Shown here: positions 17,667 to 26,115 of the stretch, in pieces
Layout of the letters: every line of letters starts with the position of its first letter
Numbering within the stretch: the first letter of the stretch is position 1
Assembly: GCF_000725625.1 (NCBI RefSeq)
Contig: NZ_JOHS01000029.1
Span: 1-64,000 of the forward strand
From: Streptomyces sp. NRRL F-6676
Lineage (GTDB): Bacteria > Actinomycetota > Actinomycetes > Streptomycetales > Streptomycetaceae
DNA length: 64,000 nucleotides
Direction: 5' to 3'
The notes under the pieces: model-generated
Seen by the model: only the letters and a program-made list of their open reading frames with translations
Told to the model about the DNA's origin: nothing
The model's database searches: none
Position numbers and translations under genes: made by a program

Positions 17667-18766
17667 GCACGGTGGGCGGGCCGGTGGAGGCCGTACGGAC
17701 CGGCGAGGGCCTCGACGCGCGACTGCTCGTCGACCGCGGCTCCTTCCGTCTCGACGTCACGCTGACCGCCGCGCCCGGCGAGGTGGTCGCGCTGCTCGGC
17801 CCGAACGGCGCGGGCAAGACGACGGCGCTGCGGGCGCTGGCGGGTCTGGTCCCGCTGTCCGACGACGGCAGCGGCAGTGGTGGTGGCCGGCTGCGGCTGG
17901 ACGGGGTGACGCTGGACCGTACGCCGCCCGAGTCCCGCCCCGTCGGCGTCGTCTTCCAGGACTATCTCCTCTTCCCGCACCTGACCGCGCTGGACAACGT
18001 GGCGTTCGGGCCGCGCTGCCGGGGGGCGTCCAGGGCGGAGGCGCGGGCGCAGGCCGCCGAGTGGCTGGCACGGCTGGGCCTCACCGAGCACGCGGGCGCC
18101 AAGCCGCGCCGGCTCTCCGGCGGCCAGGCGCAGCGGGTCGCGCTCGCCCGGGCGCTGGCGACCCGGCCCCGGCTGCTCCTCCTCGACGAGCCGCTGGCCG
18201 CGCTGGACGCCCGGACCCGGCTGGAGGTGCGGGCCGAACTGCGGCGCCGGCTGGCCGAGTTCGAGGCGGTCGCGGTGCTCGTCACGCACGACCCGCTGGA
18301 CGCGATGGTGCTCGCCGACCGGCTGGTCGTGGTGGAGGACGGCCAGGTGGTGCAGGAGGGCCCGCCGTCCGAGGTGGCCCGGCATCCGCGAACGGACTAC
18401 ATCGCACGGCTGGTCGGGCTGAACCTGTACCGGGGGGAGGCCGAGGGGCACACCGTACGGCTGCTCGACGGGGGGCCGTCGATCACGACGACGGAGGAGC
18501 TGTCCGGCCCGGCGTTCGTGGCGTTCCCGCCGAGCGCGGTCACGCTGCACAGCGAGCGCCCGGTGGGGGCCAGCGCGCGCAACCTGTGGCGCTGCGAGGT
18601 GGCGGGCCTGGAGACCCACGCCGACCAGATCCGCGCGGACCTGTCCGGCGACCTCCGCGTCCTGGCCGACCTGACGACGGTCTCCGCGGCCCGGCTGGAC
18701 CTGCGGCCCGGCGCGACGGTCTGGGCGACGGTGAAGGCGACCCAGACGCACGCGTATCCGGCGTGA
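17663..18766 (+). CDS. modC: Molybdate ABC transporter ATP-binding protein ModC
   Basis: A 367-aa ABC ATPase: Walker A GPNGAGKTT, Q-loop VFQDYLLFPHLTALDNVAFG, signature LSGGQAQRVALARAL, Walker B LLLLDEPLAALD and the switch His in VTHD. The C-terminal ~100 residues (ARNLWRCEVAGLETHADQIRADL...ATVKATQTHAYPA) look like a TOBE-type oxyanion-sensing domain, common in ModC. Powers molybdate import with ModB. Start ATG 17663 is set by the 4-bp overlap with modB. Confidence 0.93.
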   Translation: MSTVGGPVEAVRTGEGLDARLLVDRGSFRLDVTLTAAPGEVVALLGPNGAGKTTALRALAGLVPLSDDGSGSGGGRLRLDGVTLDRTPPESRPVGVVFQDYLLFPHLTALDNVAFGPRCRGASRAEARAQAAEWLARLGLTEHAGAKPRRLSGGQAQRVALARALATRPRLLLLDEPLAALDARTRLEVRAELRRRLAEFEAVAVLVTHDPLDAMVLADRLVVVEDGQVVQEGPPSEVARHPRTDYIARLVGLNLYRGEAEGHTVRLLDGGPSITTTEELSGPAFVAFPPSAVTLHSERPVGASARNLWRCEVAGLETHADQIRADLSGDLRVLADLTTVSAARLDLRPGATVWATVKATQTHAYPA

Positions 18767-18777
18767 CGGGGAGCGCG

Positions 18778-18840
18778 CCGCCGCGCCCCGGCCTCACGTC
18801 TCGCGCACCGGCCTCACGTCTCGCGCCCCGGCCTCACATC
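18778..18840. repeat. Imperfect tandem repeat (CCGGCCTCACGTCTCGCG unit, ~3 copies)
   Basis: The gap between the convergent modC and aldo/keto reductase genes is made of about three copies of a 24-bp unit. The last copy supplies the reductase stop codon region. It probably arose by slippage; no gene is present. Confidence 0.6.
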
Positions 18841-19787
18841 TCCTGCTCCCACCAGCCGCGGGTGTCGACGTCGGCGGCATCCGCCAGTGCCTCCAGTTCC
18901 GCGATCTCCTTGTCGGCGAGTTCGATGCCGCGCGCGCGGACCAGCCCGTCGACGTGACCCGCCTTCGTGACCCCGATGATCGGGGTGGTGCCCTTGGCGA
19001 GGGCCCAGGCGGTGGCGACCTCGGCGGCGGACGCGCCCCGGTCCTCGCCGATCGCCGCCATCCGGTCCGTCAGCGCCCGCAGCTGGGGCAGGATGCCGTT
19101 GTAGACGTCCGCCCGGCTGCTTCCCTCCGGCAACGGATTCGCCGGGCCGTACCTGCCGGTCAGCGCGCCTTGTTCGAGGACCATGTAGGAGAAGAACCGC
19201 ACGTCGTGCTCGCGGCAGTGGTCCAGGATGCCCGCGCGCTCGGAGCCCCGGTGCAGGAGGCTGTAGTGGTTCTGGACCGCCTCCACGCGGAACCCGGCCT
19301 CGCCGAGGATCCGGTCCGCGAGAACGATCTCCTCCAGGTTGTGGTTCGAGACGCCGACATGCCTGACGGTGCCGCTCTCCAGCAGCGGGATCAGGGACGG
19401 CGTCCAGCGTGCGACGTCGGCGGGGTTGTGGATCCAGAAGAGGTCCACGTAGTCCGTACGCAGCCGGTCGAGGCTCTGCGCCAGCATGTCCGCGACCGGG
19501 TCGTCGCCGTCGCCCGCCAGCTGCGGGGTGAACTTGGTCGACAGCTGGTACTCGCCGCGGTGACGGCCCGCCAGTGCCTGGGCGAGGGTGCTCTCCGAGC
19601 GGCCCATGCCGTACGCCACGGCCGTGTCGTACAGGGTGAACCCGTTCGACTGCGCCTTCTCGACGACCTCTCGCAGGCCGGGCTCGCTCAGCGGACTGCC
19701 GAAGTAGCCGTCGCCCGCCTCGCCGCTGTCGCCCCAGGCCCAGGTGCCCAACGCCACCGCCGGCACCGTCAGCGCCTTGCTCGTCAT
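18834..19787 (-). CDS. Aldo/keto reductase
   Basis: A 317-aa NADPH-dependent oxidoreductase with the AKR tetrad: Asp/Tyr in LYDTAVAYGMGRSE, Lys in LSTKF, His in DLFWIHNP. Late motifs AWALAKGTTPIIGVTKAGHVDGL form the cofactor-binding part. It is divergent from an MmyB-type XRE regulator, an arrangement in which the regulator usually controls the reductase. ATG 19787 follows AGAGGTGG. Physiological substrate unknown. Confidence 0.9.
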   Translation of the reverse strand: MTSKALTVPAVALGTWAWGDSGEAGDGYFGSPLSEPGLREVVEKAQSNGFTLYDTAVAYGMGRSESTLAQALAGRHRGEYQLSTKFTPQLAGDGDDPVADMLAQSLDRLRTDYVDLFWIHNPADVARWTPSLIPLLESGTVRHVGVSNHNLEEIVLADRILGEAGFRVEAVQNHYSLLHRGSERAGILDHCREHDVRFFSYMVLEQGALTGRYGPANPLPEGSSRADVYNGILPQLRALTDRMAAIGEDRGASAAEVATAWALAKGTTPIIGVTKAGHVDGLVRARGIELADKEIAELEALADAADVDTRGWWEQEM

Positions 19788-19798
19788 GTTCCACCTCT

Positions 19799-19860
19799 GT
19801 TGTTCGTCGCTCGTCGTTCGTCGCTTGTCGTTCGTCGCTTGTCGTTCGTCGTTCGTCGCC
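19799..19860. repeat. GTTCGTCGC-type short tandem repeats in the reductase leader
   Basis: About eight degenerate copies of a heptamer/octamer (GTTCGTCG, GCTCGTC, GCTTGTC) lie directly upstream of the aldo/keto reductase ribosome site. The region is a candidate slippage site between promoter and start codon. Confidence 0.65.
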
Positions 19861-19928
19861 GGGATCGCGTCGGAACGTCCGAACTCAGGAGACCGTGAGC
19901 GCCGCCACCGGAGAAGGTCGCGTTCATC

Positions 19929-19949
19929 GGGGGTACAAGCTCAACCCCC
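19929..19949. promoter_or_regulatory. Inverted repeat operator between AKR and XRE genes
   Basis: GGGGGT (19929-19934) and ACCCCC (19944-19949) with a 9-nt spacer lie about 35 bp before the XRE start, in the divergent promoter region. Likely bound by the neighbouring XRE regulator. Confidence 0.5.
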
Positions 19950-19982
19950 CTGGCGCTGTGACCGGCGCTTATCCTCAAGGAC

Positions 19983-20879
19983 ATGGACCGACAGCCCGGA
20001 GACACCGGAAACACCGGAAACCGCGGCGAGATCCGGGACTTCCTCACCGGCCGGCGCGCCAGGATCACCCCGGCCCAGGCCGGACTGCCCACCAGCGCCC
20101 GCCGCCGGGTCCCCGGGCTGCGGCGCGAGGAGGTCGCCGTCCTCGCCGGCGTGAGCACGGAGTGGTACACGCGGCTGGAGAAGGGCCACATCAACGGCGT
20201 GTCCGAGGACGTCCTCGACGCGGTCGCCCGCGCGCTGCGGCTGGACGACGACGAACGCACCTACCTGTTCGACCTGGCCCGGTCCTCGCGGCACACGAGT
20301 CGTACGCCGTCGCGCCGCCGGGACGTCGAGATCCCGCCCCGGGTCACGTGGCTGCTCGACTCCATGACGATGTCCTCGGCGTTCGTACGCAACGGCCGCA
20401 CGGACATCGTCGCCTGCAATCCCCTGGCACGGGCCCTGCTCGCGCCGATGTTCGACAGCGGCACCGTCGACGGGCACGGCCGCCCCAACCTCGCCCGCTA
20501 CATCTTCCTCGACCCCGGCGCACCCGACTTCTACGTCGACTGGGAGGCCGCCGGCAGTGCCACCGCCGCCCTGCTGCGCGCCGAGGTCGGGCGCGAGCCC
20601 CGTGACCGGGCGCTGCGCGAACTCGTCGGCGAGCTGTCCACGCTCAGTCCGGAGTTCCGCGGCCAGTGGGCCGCGCACGACGTCCTGATGCGCCACGACG
20701 GCGTCAAACGGCTCGAACACCCCGACGTCGGCCGCCTGGAACTGACCTTCCAGTCCCTCGACCTGCCCCTGTCGGACCGGGCCGTGCACGACCTGGTCCT
20801 CTACACCGCCGAACCCGGCACCGCGTCCGAGGACCGTCTCAGACTGCTGGCGAGCTGGTCGGCCACACCGCGCCCGTGA
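19983..20879 (+). CDS. XRE-family regulator with MmyB-type ligand-binding domain
   Basis: A 298-aa regulator. Residues ~15-80 form a helix-turn-helix (RRRVPGLRREEVAVLAGVSTEWYTRLEKG), and the C-terminal ~190 residues match the MmyB-like ligand-binding domain (FVRNGRTDIVACNPLARALLAPM, RYIFLDPGAPDFYVDWE, GELSTLSPEFRGQWAAHDV). These proteins bind hydrophobic or fatty-acid-like ligands and often control a divergent oxidoreductase, here the aldo/keto reductase. Its 3' end overlaps the convergent membrane-protein gene by 41 bp. Confidence 0.88.
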   Translation: MDRQPGDTGNTGNRGEIRDFLTGRRARITPAQAGLPTSARRRVPGLRREEVAVLAGVSTEWYTRLEKGHINGVSEDVLDAVARALRLDDDERTYLFDLARSSRHTSRTPSRRRDVEIPPRVTWLLDSMTMSSAFVRNGRTDIVACNPLARALLAPMFDSGTVDGHGRPNLARYIFLDPGAPDFYVDWEAAGSATAALLRAEVGREPRDRALRELVGELSTLSPEFRGQWAAHDVLMRHDGVKRLEHPDVGRLELTFQSLDLPLSDRAVHDLVLYTAEPGTASEDRLRLLASWSATPRP

Positions 20880-22404
20880 AAGGGGCGCGGGGAACCGCGC
20901 GAGAAGTCGCCACCCACACCCACACGCCCCCGTACCGATGGACCGCCCACCCGTGGGCGAACCCCGGCGGATCAGCACCCGGCGCCACGAGCACCGCCAC
21001 CGGCATCCGCGCCGCCGCCCGCACGATCTCCCCCTCCGTGCTGTTCTCGTTGTGCCCGGCGACCTGCGCGGACCCGCACCCCGTGTAGTACGCGACGGGA
21101 ATCGCCTCCCGCCCCGTCAGCAGACACGGCGGCCGCACACCCAGCGCGTGCAGCTCGCTCGCCGTACGCGCCCACGCCCGTCGCCCCGCCGCCGACCGCT
21201 CCACCACCCCGTCGAGCACCGCGTACTGCACCGCCAGGTGCCCGACGAGCCCCGCCGCGACCAGCACCCGCGCGGCCGTACGCCACCGTCCGGACCCGGC
21301 GTCCACCAGGCGCAGCACCGCGACGGCGACCGGCAGCGCGAGCAGCACGTAGGCCGGGAGCAGGAAGCGCGGCGCGGCGTAGCCGATCATGAGCAGGTAG
21401 GGGGCCGCGACGGTCACGGCGCAGGCCACCGGCGTCAGGACGGCCGCCCCCCGCCGGGCGCGGACCGCGACGACGACGCCGAGCGCGGCGAGCGGCGGCA
21501 GCGCGTACCACCAGGCCGTGACCCCGACCGCCGGCAGCGGTCCGGCGCACGGCCGGCACAGGGCGCGCCCGGCGAGGCCGCGCAGTTGGTCGTCGAAGGC
21601 GAGGTTCCAGCCCAGGCCGCCCTGGATGCGGGAGGCGTCGGCCAGACGGCGGCCGAGCCCGCCGTAGGCGGCGTACGCCTCGACGACCCACTCGACGGCC
21701 CCGGCTGCCAGCCCGCCCGCCAGTACGAGCACCGGCAGCGGCCGCCTCGGACGGCGCACCACCGCGAGGACGAACAGCGGGACCGTCGCCCACACCGCGT
21801 CCGTCGGCCGCATCCACGCCATCAGGGCCGCGCTCGCGCCCAGCCCCCACAGCGCGGCGCGGTCGTCGCCGTCGGCGCGGGCGCGCAGGAGGCAGCCGGT
21901 CGCGGCGAGGGCGCCGTACGCGACCCACAGGTTGGGCATGGCCTGCGGGCCGTAGAAGAGGGTGACCCACAGGGTGGCGAAGAGGGCGCCCGCGAGGGTG
22001 AGGACGCGGGTCGGGAGCAGTCCGCGCCAGACGCGCAGCGCGAGGTACAGGCCGAGGCCGGAGAGGGCCGCCAGGTAGACCCGCAGCAGCACGGTGGACG
22101 ACGTCCAGGAGGCGACCGGCGCGACCAGCAGCGTCACCCCGCGGGCGCGGGGCGCGCTGAAGAAGGCGGCCGGGGCGTGGTCGCCGACCTGGCTGACGTA
22201 CACGGTCTCGTCCCAGCCGAGCCCCAGGTCGGGCCGTACGAGGGCGAGTTGGGCCACGGTGAACAGGGCGGCAACGGCCGCGAGCGGCAGCCGGCCGCGC
22301 CGCCGGAGCGGCGGGGGGCCGGCCGGACGGGGTGCCGGCCGGCCGGCCCGACGGCGGACGCCGACGAGCGTGTCGTACGCGTCCTGACGCACCAAGACCT
22401 CCAT
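20839..22404 (-). CDS. Multi-spanning membrane protein, ArnT/PMT-like glycosyltransferase
   Basis: A 521-aa protein with about 10-12 hydrophobic segments. Helix 1 is followed by DLGLGWDETVYVSQVGDH, where the Asp-Glu pair sits in the first external loop like the catalytic acid of GT-C polyprenyl-phosphate-sugar transferases. The soluble C-terminal part has CLLTGREAIPVAYYTGC. The substrate is unknown. The last ~15 codons read through a dispersed GC repeat (20881-20902), and the 3' end overlaps the convergent XRE gene, so the natural stop may have been moved by the repeat. Upstream gap 22405-22588 holds a small CCTGG-CGAA-CCAGG hairpin (22410-22423). Confidence 0.7.
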   Translation of the reverse strand: MEVLVRQDAYDTLVGVRRRAGRPAPRPAGPPPLRRRGRLPLAAVAALFTVAQLALVRPDLGLGWDETVYVSQVGDHAPAAFFSAPRARGVTLLVAPVASWTSSTVLLRVYLAALSGLGLYLALRVWRGLLPTRVLTLAGALFATLWVTLFYGPQAMPNLWVAYGALAATGCLLRARADGDDRAALWGLGASAALMAWMRPTDAVWATVPLFVLAVVRRPRRPLPVLVLAGGLAAGAVEWVVEAYAAYGGLGRRLADASRIQGGLGWNLAFDDQLRGLAGRALCRPCAGPLPAVGVTAWWYALPPLAALGVVVAVRARRGAAVLTPVACAVTVAAPYLLMIGYAAPRFLLPAYVLLALPVAVAVLRLVDAGSGRWRTAARVLVAAGLVGHLAVQYAVLDGVVERSAAGRRAWARTASELHALGVRPPCLLTGREAIPVAYYTGCGSAQVAGHNENSTEGEIVRAAARMPVAVLVAPGADPPGFAHGWAVHRYGGVWVWVATSRAVPRAPFTGAVWPTSSPAV

Positions 22405-22588
22405 GGAAACCTGGCGAACCAGGACAAATTAACCCACCTCTCCGACGGATGCAGCGCGAGCGGGCGGGACGTGCGCCGCCTGCGCACCGCGTGCGTCACT
22501 CGTACGAGGGCGTTTGGGAACTCTTTTACCTGGCGCGGCAGTTGTGATCTTGACGGTCTCGACGTGAGTGAAAAGGAGCGACACCGGC

Positions 22589-23617
22589 ATGGTGTTCAAA
22601 CGGCTGCTCGGAGCGATGGGCGTGGGCGGTCCCTCGGTGGACACGGTCCTGGACGGCGGGGACGGCGGCGGCGTGGCCGTGCGGCCCGGGGGCGTGCTGT
22701 CCGGCCAGGTCCGGCTGGAGGGCGGCGGCTCGGCCGTGGAGATCGAGCACATCGCCCTGGAGCTGCTCGCGCGCGTTGAGGCCGAGCACGAGGAGGGGGA
22801 GAGCGAGGGCACGGTCGCGTTCGAACGCTTCGTCGTCGGCGGGGGCTTCCGGCTCGACGAGGGCGAGCGGCGCAGTGTGCCGTTCCAGGTGACGCTGCCG
22901 TGGGAGACGCCGGTCACGGAGCTGTACGGACAGCCGCTGGGCATCGTGCTGGGCGTGCGGACGGAGCTGGCGGTGGCCGGCGCACGGGACAAGGGCGACC
23001 TGGATCCGCTGACCGTGGCGCCGCTGCCGGTGCAGGAGGCGGTCCTCGAGGCGTTCGGGCAGCTGGGCTTCGGGTTCCGGTCGGCGGATCTGGAGTACGG
23101 CCACATCGGGGGGACGGGGCAGCGGCTGCCGTTCTACCAGGAGATCGAGCTGACCCCGGCACCGGCGTACGCGCACGCGATGAACGAGATCGAGCTGACG
23201 TTCCTGGCCTCCCCCACCGGGGTGGAGGTGGTCCTGGAGGCGGACAAGCGCGGCGGCCTCCTCTCCGGCGGCCACGACGCGCTGACCCGCTTCACGGTCG
23301 CCCACCAGGACGCCTCGGTGCGCGACTGGAACGCCGAGGTCGACGGCTGGGTCCGCCAACTCGTCGAGCACCGCGAGGCATACGGCTCGCACGCGTCGTA
23401 CGGCCACGACGCCCTGTACAGCACGCACCACGACCACTACGGCCATCACGGCAAACACGGCTCGGGCGGCCCCGGCATCGGCACGGCGGTCGCCGCGGGC
23501 GCGGCGGGGCTGGCGGTCGGCGTGGTCGGCGGCATGGTCGCGGCCGAAGTCGTCGACGAGATCGGCGACTTCTTCGAGGGTGACGACGACGGCGACGACG
23601 GGGGCGACGAGGACTGA
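22589..23617 (+). CDS. Spo0M-family sporulation control protein
   Basis: A 342-aa protein. The arrestin-like Spo0M fold covers residues 1-~230: MVFKRLLGAMGVGGPSVDTVL, GGVLSGQVRLEGG, IEHIALELLARVE, and FQVTLPWETPVTELYGQPLGIVLGVRTELAVAGARDKGDLD. The tail is His/Tyr-rich (GHDALYSTHHDHYGHHGKHG), followed by a Gly/Ala/Val stretch (GTAVAAGAAGLAVGVVGGMVAAEV) and an acidic end, all commonly seen in actinobacterial members. Spo0M affects sporulation onset and cell shape in Bacillus; the role in Streptomyces is inferred. ATG 22589 follows AAGGAG. Confidence 0.87.
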   Translation: MVFKRLLGAMGVGGPSVDTVLDGGDGGGVAVRPGGVLSGQVRLEGGGSAVEIEHIALELLARVEAEHEEGESEGTVAFERFVVGGGFRLDEGERRSVPFQVTLPWETPVTELYGQPLGIVLGVRTELAVAGARDKGDLDPLTVAPLPVQEAVLEAFGQLGFGFRSADLEYGHIGGTGQRLPFYQEIELTPAPAYAHAMNEIELTFLASPTGVEVVLEADKRGGLLSGGHDALTRFTVAHQDASVRDWNAEVDGWVRQLVEHREAYGSHASYGHDALYSTHHDHYGHHGKHGSGGPGIGTAVAAGAAGLAVGVVGGMVAAEVVDEIGDFFEGDDDGDDGGDED

Positions 23618-23641
23618 GCCGGCGCCGGGCGGAGCCGTGAC

Positions 23642-23672
23642 GACAGCCGCGACTACGGCAGTCGCGGCTGTC
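23642..23672. terminator. Strong bidirectional hairpin terminator
   Basis: GACAGCCGCGACT (23642-23654) pairs perfectly with AGTCGCGGCTGTC (23660-23672) around a 5-nt loop, between the convergent Spo0M and RsbW-like genes. The right arm overlaps the stop codon region of the latter. Confidence 0.8.
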
Positions 23673-24132
23673 ACTCCCGCGCCGACAGCTCCAGTTCCGC
23701 CCGCACCGTCTTGCCCACGGGGACGCGGTCCAGGACCGTCCAGCGGGTCGCGAGGGCGGTCACGAGGAGCAGTCCTCGGCCGCCCTCCGCGACCGGATCG
23801 GCGGCGGTCGCCGCCTCCGGGGGCGGCGGGCGGCGTTCGCCGCGGGTGTCCGACACGTCGATCACCAGCGTGTACGGGTCCAGTCGCAGCACCACCTCGA
23901 TGTCCCGGCCCGGCACGCAGCCGTGCGTCACCGCGTTCGCCGTCAGTTCCGCCACGAGCAGTGCCGCCGTCTCGGAGACGGCCGAGCCGTACGGGATGCC
24001 CCAGGCGTCCAGTCGGTGCACGGCGAGATGCCGGGCCAGGCGGGCACCTCGCGGTGTGGAACTGAACCGCTGCCTGAACACACGTACGGTAACCGGGGCC
24101 CGGGGAGTGGGGGTTGGTCGCATGCGGCCCAT
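23671..24132 (-). CDS. RsbW/HATPase_c_2-type ATP-binding regulatory protein
   Basis: A 153-aa GHKL ATPase of the anti-sigma/serine kinase type: N-box LLVAELTANAVTHG, then DVSDTRGERRP and the G2-like EGGRGLLLVTALATRW. In Streptomyces such small ATPases usually sit beside an XRE/DUF5753 regulator and a DUF397 protein, as here, in WhiJ/AbaA-like modules. Starts ATG 24132 or 24123 are equally possible; the far upstream ATG at 24201 would overlap the palindromic operator. Specific partner unknown. Confidence 0.82.
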   Translation of the reverse strand: MGRMRPTPTPRAPVTVRVFRQRFSSTPRGARLARHLAVHRLDAWGIPYGSAVSETAALLVAELTANAVTHGCVPGRDIEVVLRLDPYTLVIDVSDTRGERRPPPPEAATAADPVAEGGRGLLLVTALATRWTVLDRVPVGKTVRAELELSARE

Positions 24133-24168
24133 CTGACCTGCGATCACACGACCTACACCAGATCGGGC

Positions 24169-24195
24169 ACCCATACGCTCGGTCAGCGTATGGGT
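24169..24195. promoter_or_regulatory. Perfect 11-bp inverted repeat operator
   Basis: ACCCATACGCT (24169-24179) and AGCGTATGGGT (24185-24195) flank CGGTC. This is the cleanest palindrome in the left half, lying in the divergent gap between the RsbW-like gene and the XRE/DUF5753 regulator, which probably binds it. Confidence 0.72.
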
Positions 24196-24280
24196 ACGCA
24201 CGGTGGACAGTAGAGGTCACCATCCGTGACCATGCCGCCGTTGGGGTGGTTGGCGGGTTGGATGTGCGGGAGGTGTCCTC

Positions 24281-25135
24281 ATGGTGGACAGCACGGGTGG
24301 TATCGGCTCCGGAAACAGCGAACCGGAGGTCTCCGACAGCCTCAAGACCTTCGGCGAGGTCGTCAAGGCCTTCCGCCGACGAGCGGGGCTCACGCAGGAA
24401 CAGTTCGCACCGGCGGTCCGGTACTCCGTGCCGACTGTCGCGGCGATCGAGCAGGGCCGACGGTTTCCACCGAGGGATTTCGTGGAGCGCGCGGAGGAGG
24501 TCCTCGACGGGTTCGGCACGCTGCGCAACGCTGCGCGGCACCTCTCGCGCCAACCCGGGCTGGCGAGTTGGTTCCGCCAGTGGGCCCGCCTGGAGGCGGA
24601 GGCGGTGAGTCTTTACACGTACGAATGCCGGGTCGTGCCTGGCTTGTTGCAGACGGAGGGGTACGCGCAGGCCGTGTCGCGGAGCGTCCCGCCGGTCCCC
24701 ACTGAAGAAGAGGTGACCGAGCGAGTCGCAGCCCGCATGGCCCGCCATGAGCTGTTGTCCACGCAGCGCAAGCCCCCGGCCGTGTTCAGCTTCATCGTCG
24801 AACAAGCGGTGCTGGAGCGCCATACCGGTGGCGAAGACGTCACTGTGGAGCTGTACGACCACCTGTTGACGGTGATTGAGCGGAACTGGAACATCGATGT
24901 GCAAGTCATGCCCTTGCGACAGCCGGTACATCCGGGGCTGGACGGGCCACTCCAGTTGGCGGAGACACCGGACCACCGGTGGTTCGGGTATTCGGAAGGC
25001 CAGGAGAACGGTCGGCTCATCACCGACGCGAAAGAGATCAGCCGTCTTCATCAGCGCTATGCCAAGATGCGAACGCAGGCCCTAACCCCGGAAGATTCCC
25101 TGGGTCTGCTGAAGCGATTGCGAGGGGCGCTGTGA
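24281..25135 (+). CDS. XRE-family regulator with DUF5753 domain (WhiJ-like)
   Basis: A 284-aa regulator. The HTH is at residues ~25-75 (TFGEVVKAFRRRAGLTQEQFAPAVRYSVPTVAAIEQGRR), followed by a ~180-residue DUF5753 domain (LEAEAVSLYTYECRVVPGLLQTEGYAQAV, RQPVHPGLDGPLQLAETPD). It is translationally coupled to a DUF397 gene (GTGA overlap at 25132) and divergent from the RsbW-like ATPase. In the whiJ locus the regulator represses development and the small DUF397-type protein relieves it; the same logic is inferred here. Confidence 0.88.
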   Translation: MVDSTGGIGSGNSEPEVSDSLKTFGEVVKAFRRRAGLTQEQFAPAVRYSVPTVAAIEQGRRFPPRDFVERAEEVLDGFGTLRNAARHLSRQPGLASWFRQWARLEAEAVSLYTYECRVVPGLLQTEGYAQAVSRSVPPVPTEEEVTERVAARMARHELLSTQRKPPAVFSFIVEQAVLERHTGGEDVTVELYDHLLTVIERNWNIDVQVMPLRQPVHPGLDGPLQLAETPDHRWFGYSEGQENGRLITDAKEISRLHQRYAKMRTQALTPEDSLGLLKRLRGAL

Positions 25136-25377
25136 ACACATCGGAACTGGCCTGGTTCAAGAGCAGCTACAGCAGCGGCGGGTCCGGCGACTGCGTCGAA
25201 GTCGCCCTGGACTGGCGCAAGTCCAGCTACAGCAGCGGCAGTCAAGGGGACTGCGTCGAGGTCGCCCCCTGCCCCGACGCCATTCACGTCCGTGACTCCA
25301 AGGTGCGGGACGGCGATCAGTTCGCCGTCTCCCCCGGCGCCTGGGCCTCATTCCTCACCTACGCCGCACGCACCTGA
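25132..25377 (+). CDS. DUF397 protein with internally duplicated core
   Basis: An 81-aa protein starting at GTG 25132 inside the upstream stop. DUF397 proteins normally carry one W.KSSYSSG..GDCVEVA motif; here it occurs twice in tandem (WFKSSYSSGGSGDCVEVALD then WRKSSYSSGSQGDCVEVAP), followed by IHVRDSK and a WASFL end typical of the family. Probably the antagonist or partner of the XRE/DUF5753 regulator. The duplication is also visible at DNA level. Confidence 0.85.
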   Translation: MNTSELAWFKSSYSSGGSGDCVEVALDWRKSSYSSGSQGDCVEVAPCPDAIHVRDSKVRDGDQFAVSPGAWASFLTYAART

Positions 25378-25383
25378 CCACAC

Positions 25384-26049
25384 TCACCCGGCGGCCTCGG
25401 CGACCACCGTGGCCGCCCGCTCCCGCGGCACCCCGGCCGCGATGAGCATGGCGACCGCCGTACGCGTGCCGTCGTCCGTCAGGGCGCCGGTGTTGACCGA
25501 CTCCAGGAGGGCGACGGTCATCGCCTCCAGACCGGCGCTGAGCGCCGCGGCCGGGAGGTGGGTGTGGAAGACGCCGTCGCGCTGGCCGCGTTCCAGGATC
25601 GCGGTGACCGCGTCGCGCGCCGGGGCCAGGACCTCGGCGACGCGTTCGGCGCCGAGGTCGCGCCGGGCCAGGGAGAGCAGGAGCCGGTAGCGGTCGCCGA
25701 CGGCCCACATCGACAGGGTGAAGTGGGCCAGGGCCCGCTCGGCCGGTTCCTCGGGGCGGCGGGCGCCGTCCTCCATCGTGGCCCGCAGTGTCTCGGACGC
25801 CTCCTCCGCCAGGGCCTCCAGGAGCGCGGCGCGCCCGGGGAAGTGGCCGAAGAGGGTGCGCCGTACGACGCCGGCCGCGCGGGCCAGCTCCTCAAGCGTG
25901 ACGTCCGGATCGCGGCCCAGCTCCTGGCGGGCGGTGGCCAGGATGCGCGCCCGGTTGGACCGCGCGTTGCTCCGCACCGGTTCGCGGACGACGGGCTTGG
26001 GCACGGGCGGGACCTCGGGACAGGGATCGGCGGCGGAGGACGCCCCCAT
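25384..26049 (-). CDS. TetR/AcrR-family regulator
   Basis: A 221-aa repressor: HTH at residues ~33-78 (RILATARQELGRDPDVTLEELARAAGVVRRTLFGHFPGRAALLEAL), then an all-helical ligand domain. A Pro/Val-rich N-terminal ~25 residues precede the HTH, so the true start could be an internal GTG. The stop is 6 bp from the convergent DUF397 stop. No obvious target gene is adjacent; ligand unknown. Confidence 0.85.
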   Translation of the reverse strand: MGASSAADPCPEVPPVPKPVVREPVRSNARSNRARILATARQELGRDPDVTLEELARAAGVVRRTLFGHFPGRAALLEALAEEASETLRATMEDGARRPEEPAERALAHFTLSMWAVGDRYRLLLSLARRDLGAERVAEVLAPARDAVTAILERGQRDGVFHTHLPAAALSAGLEAMTVALLESVNTGALTDDGTRTAVAMLIAAGVPRERAATVVAEAAG

Positions 26050-26115
26050 TCTGGCACGGGGCCCCGGTACGGGGGCGGCGGCAGGGCTTCCGTCCTCCGG
26101 GCGCCGTGCGCGCGG

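Noticed and set aside
19799..19860. GTTCGTC repeats as CRISPR or attachment site
   Set aside because: Units are 7-8 bp and contiguous; no integrase or cas gene nearby.
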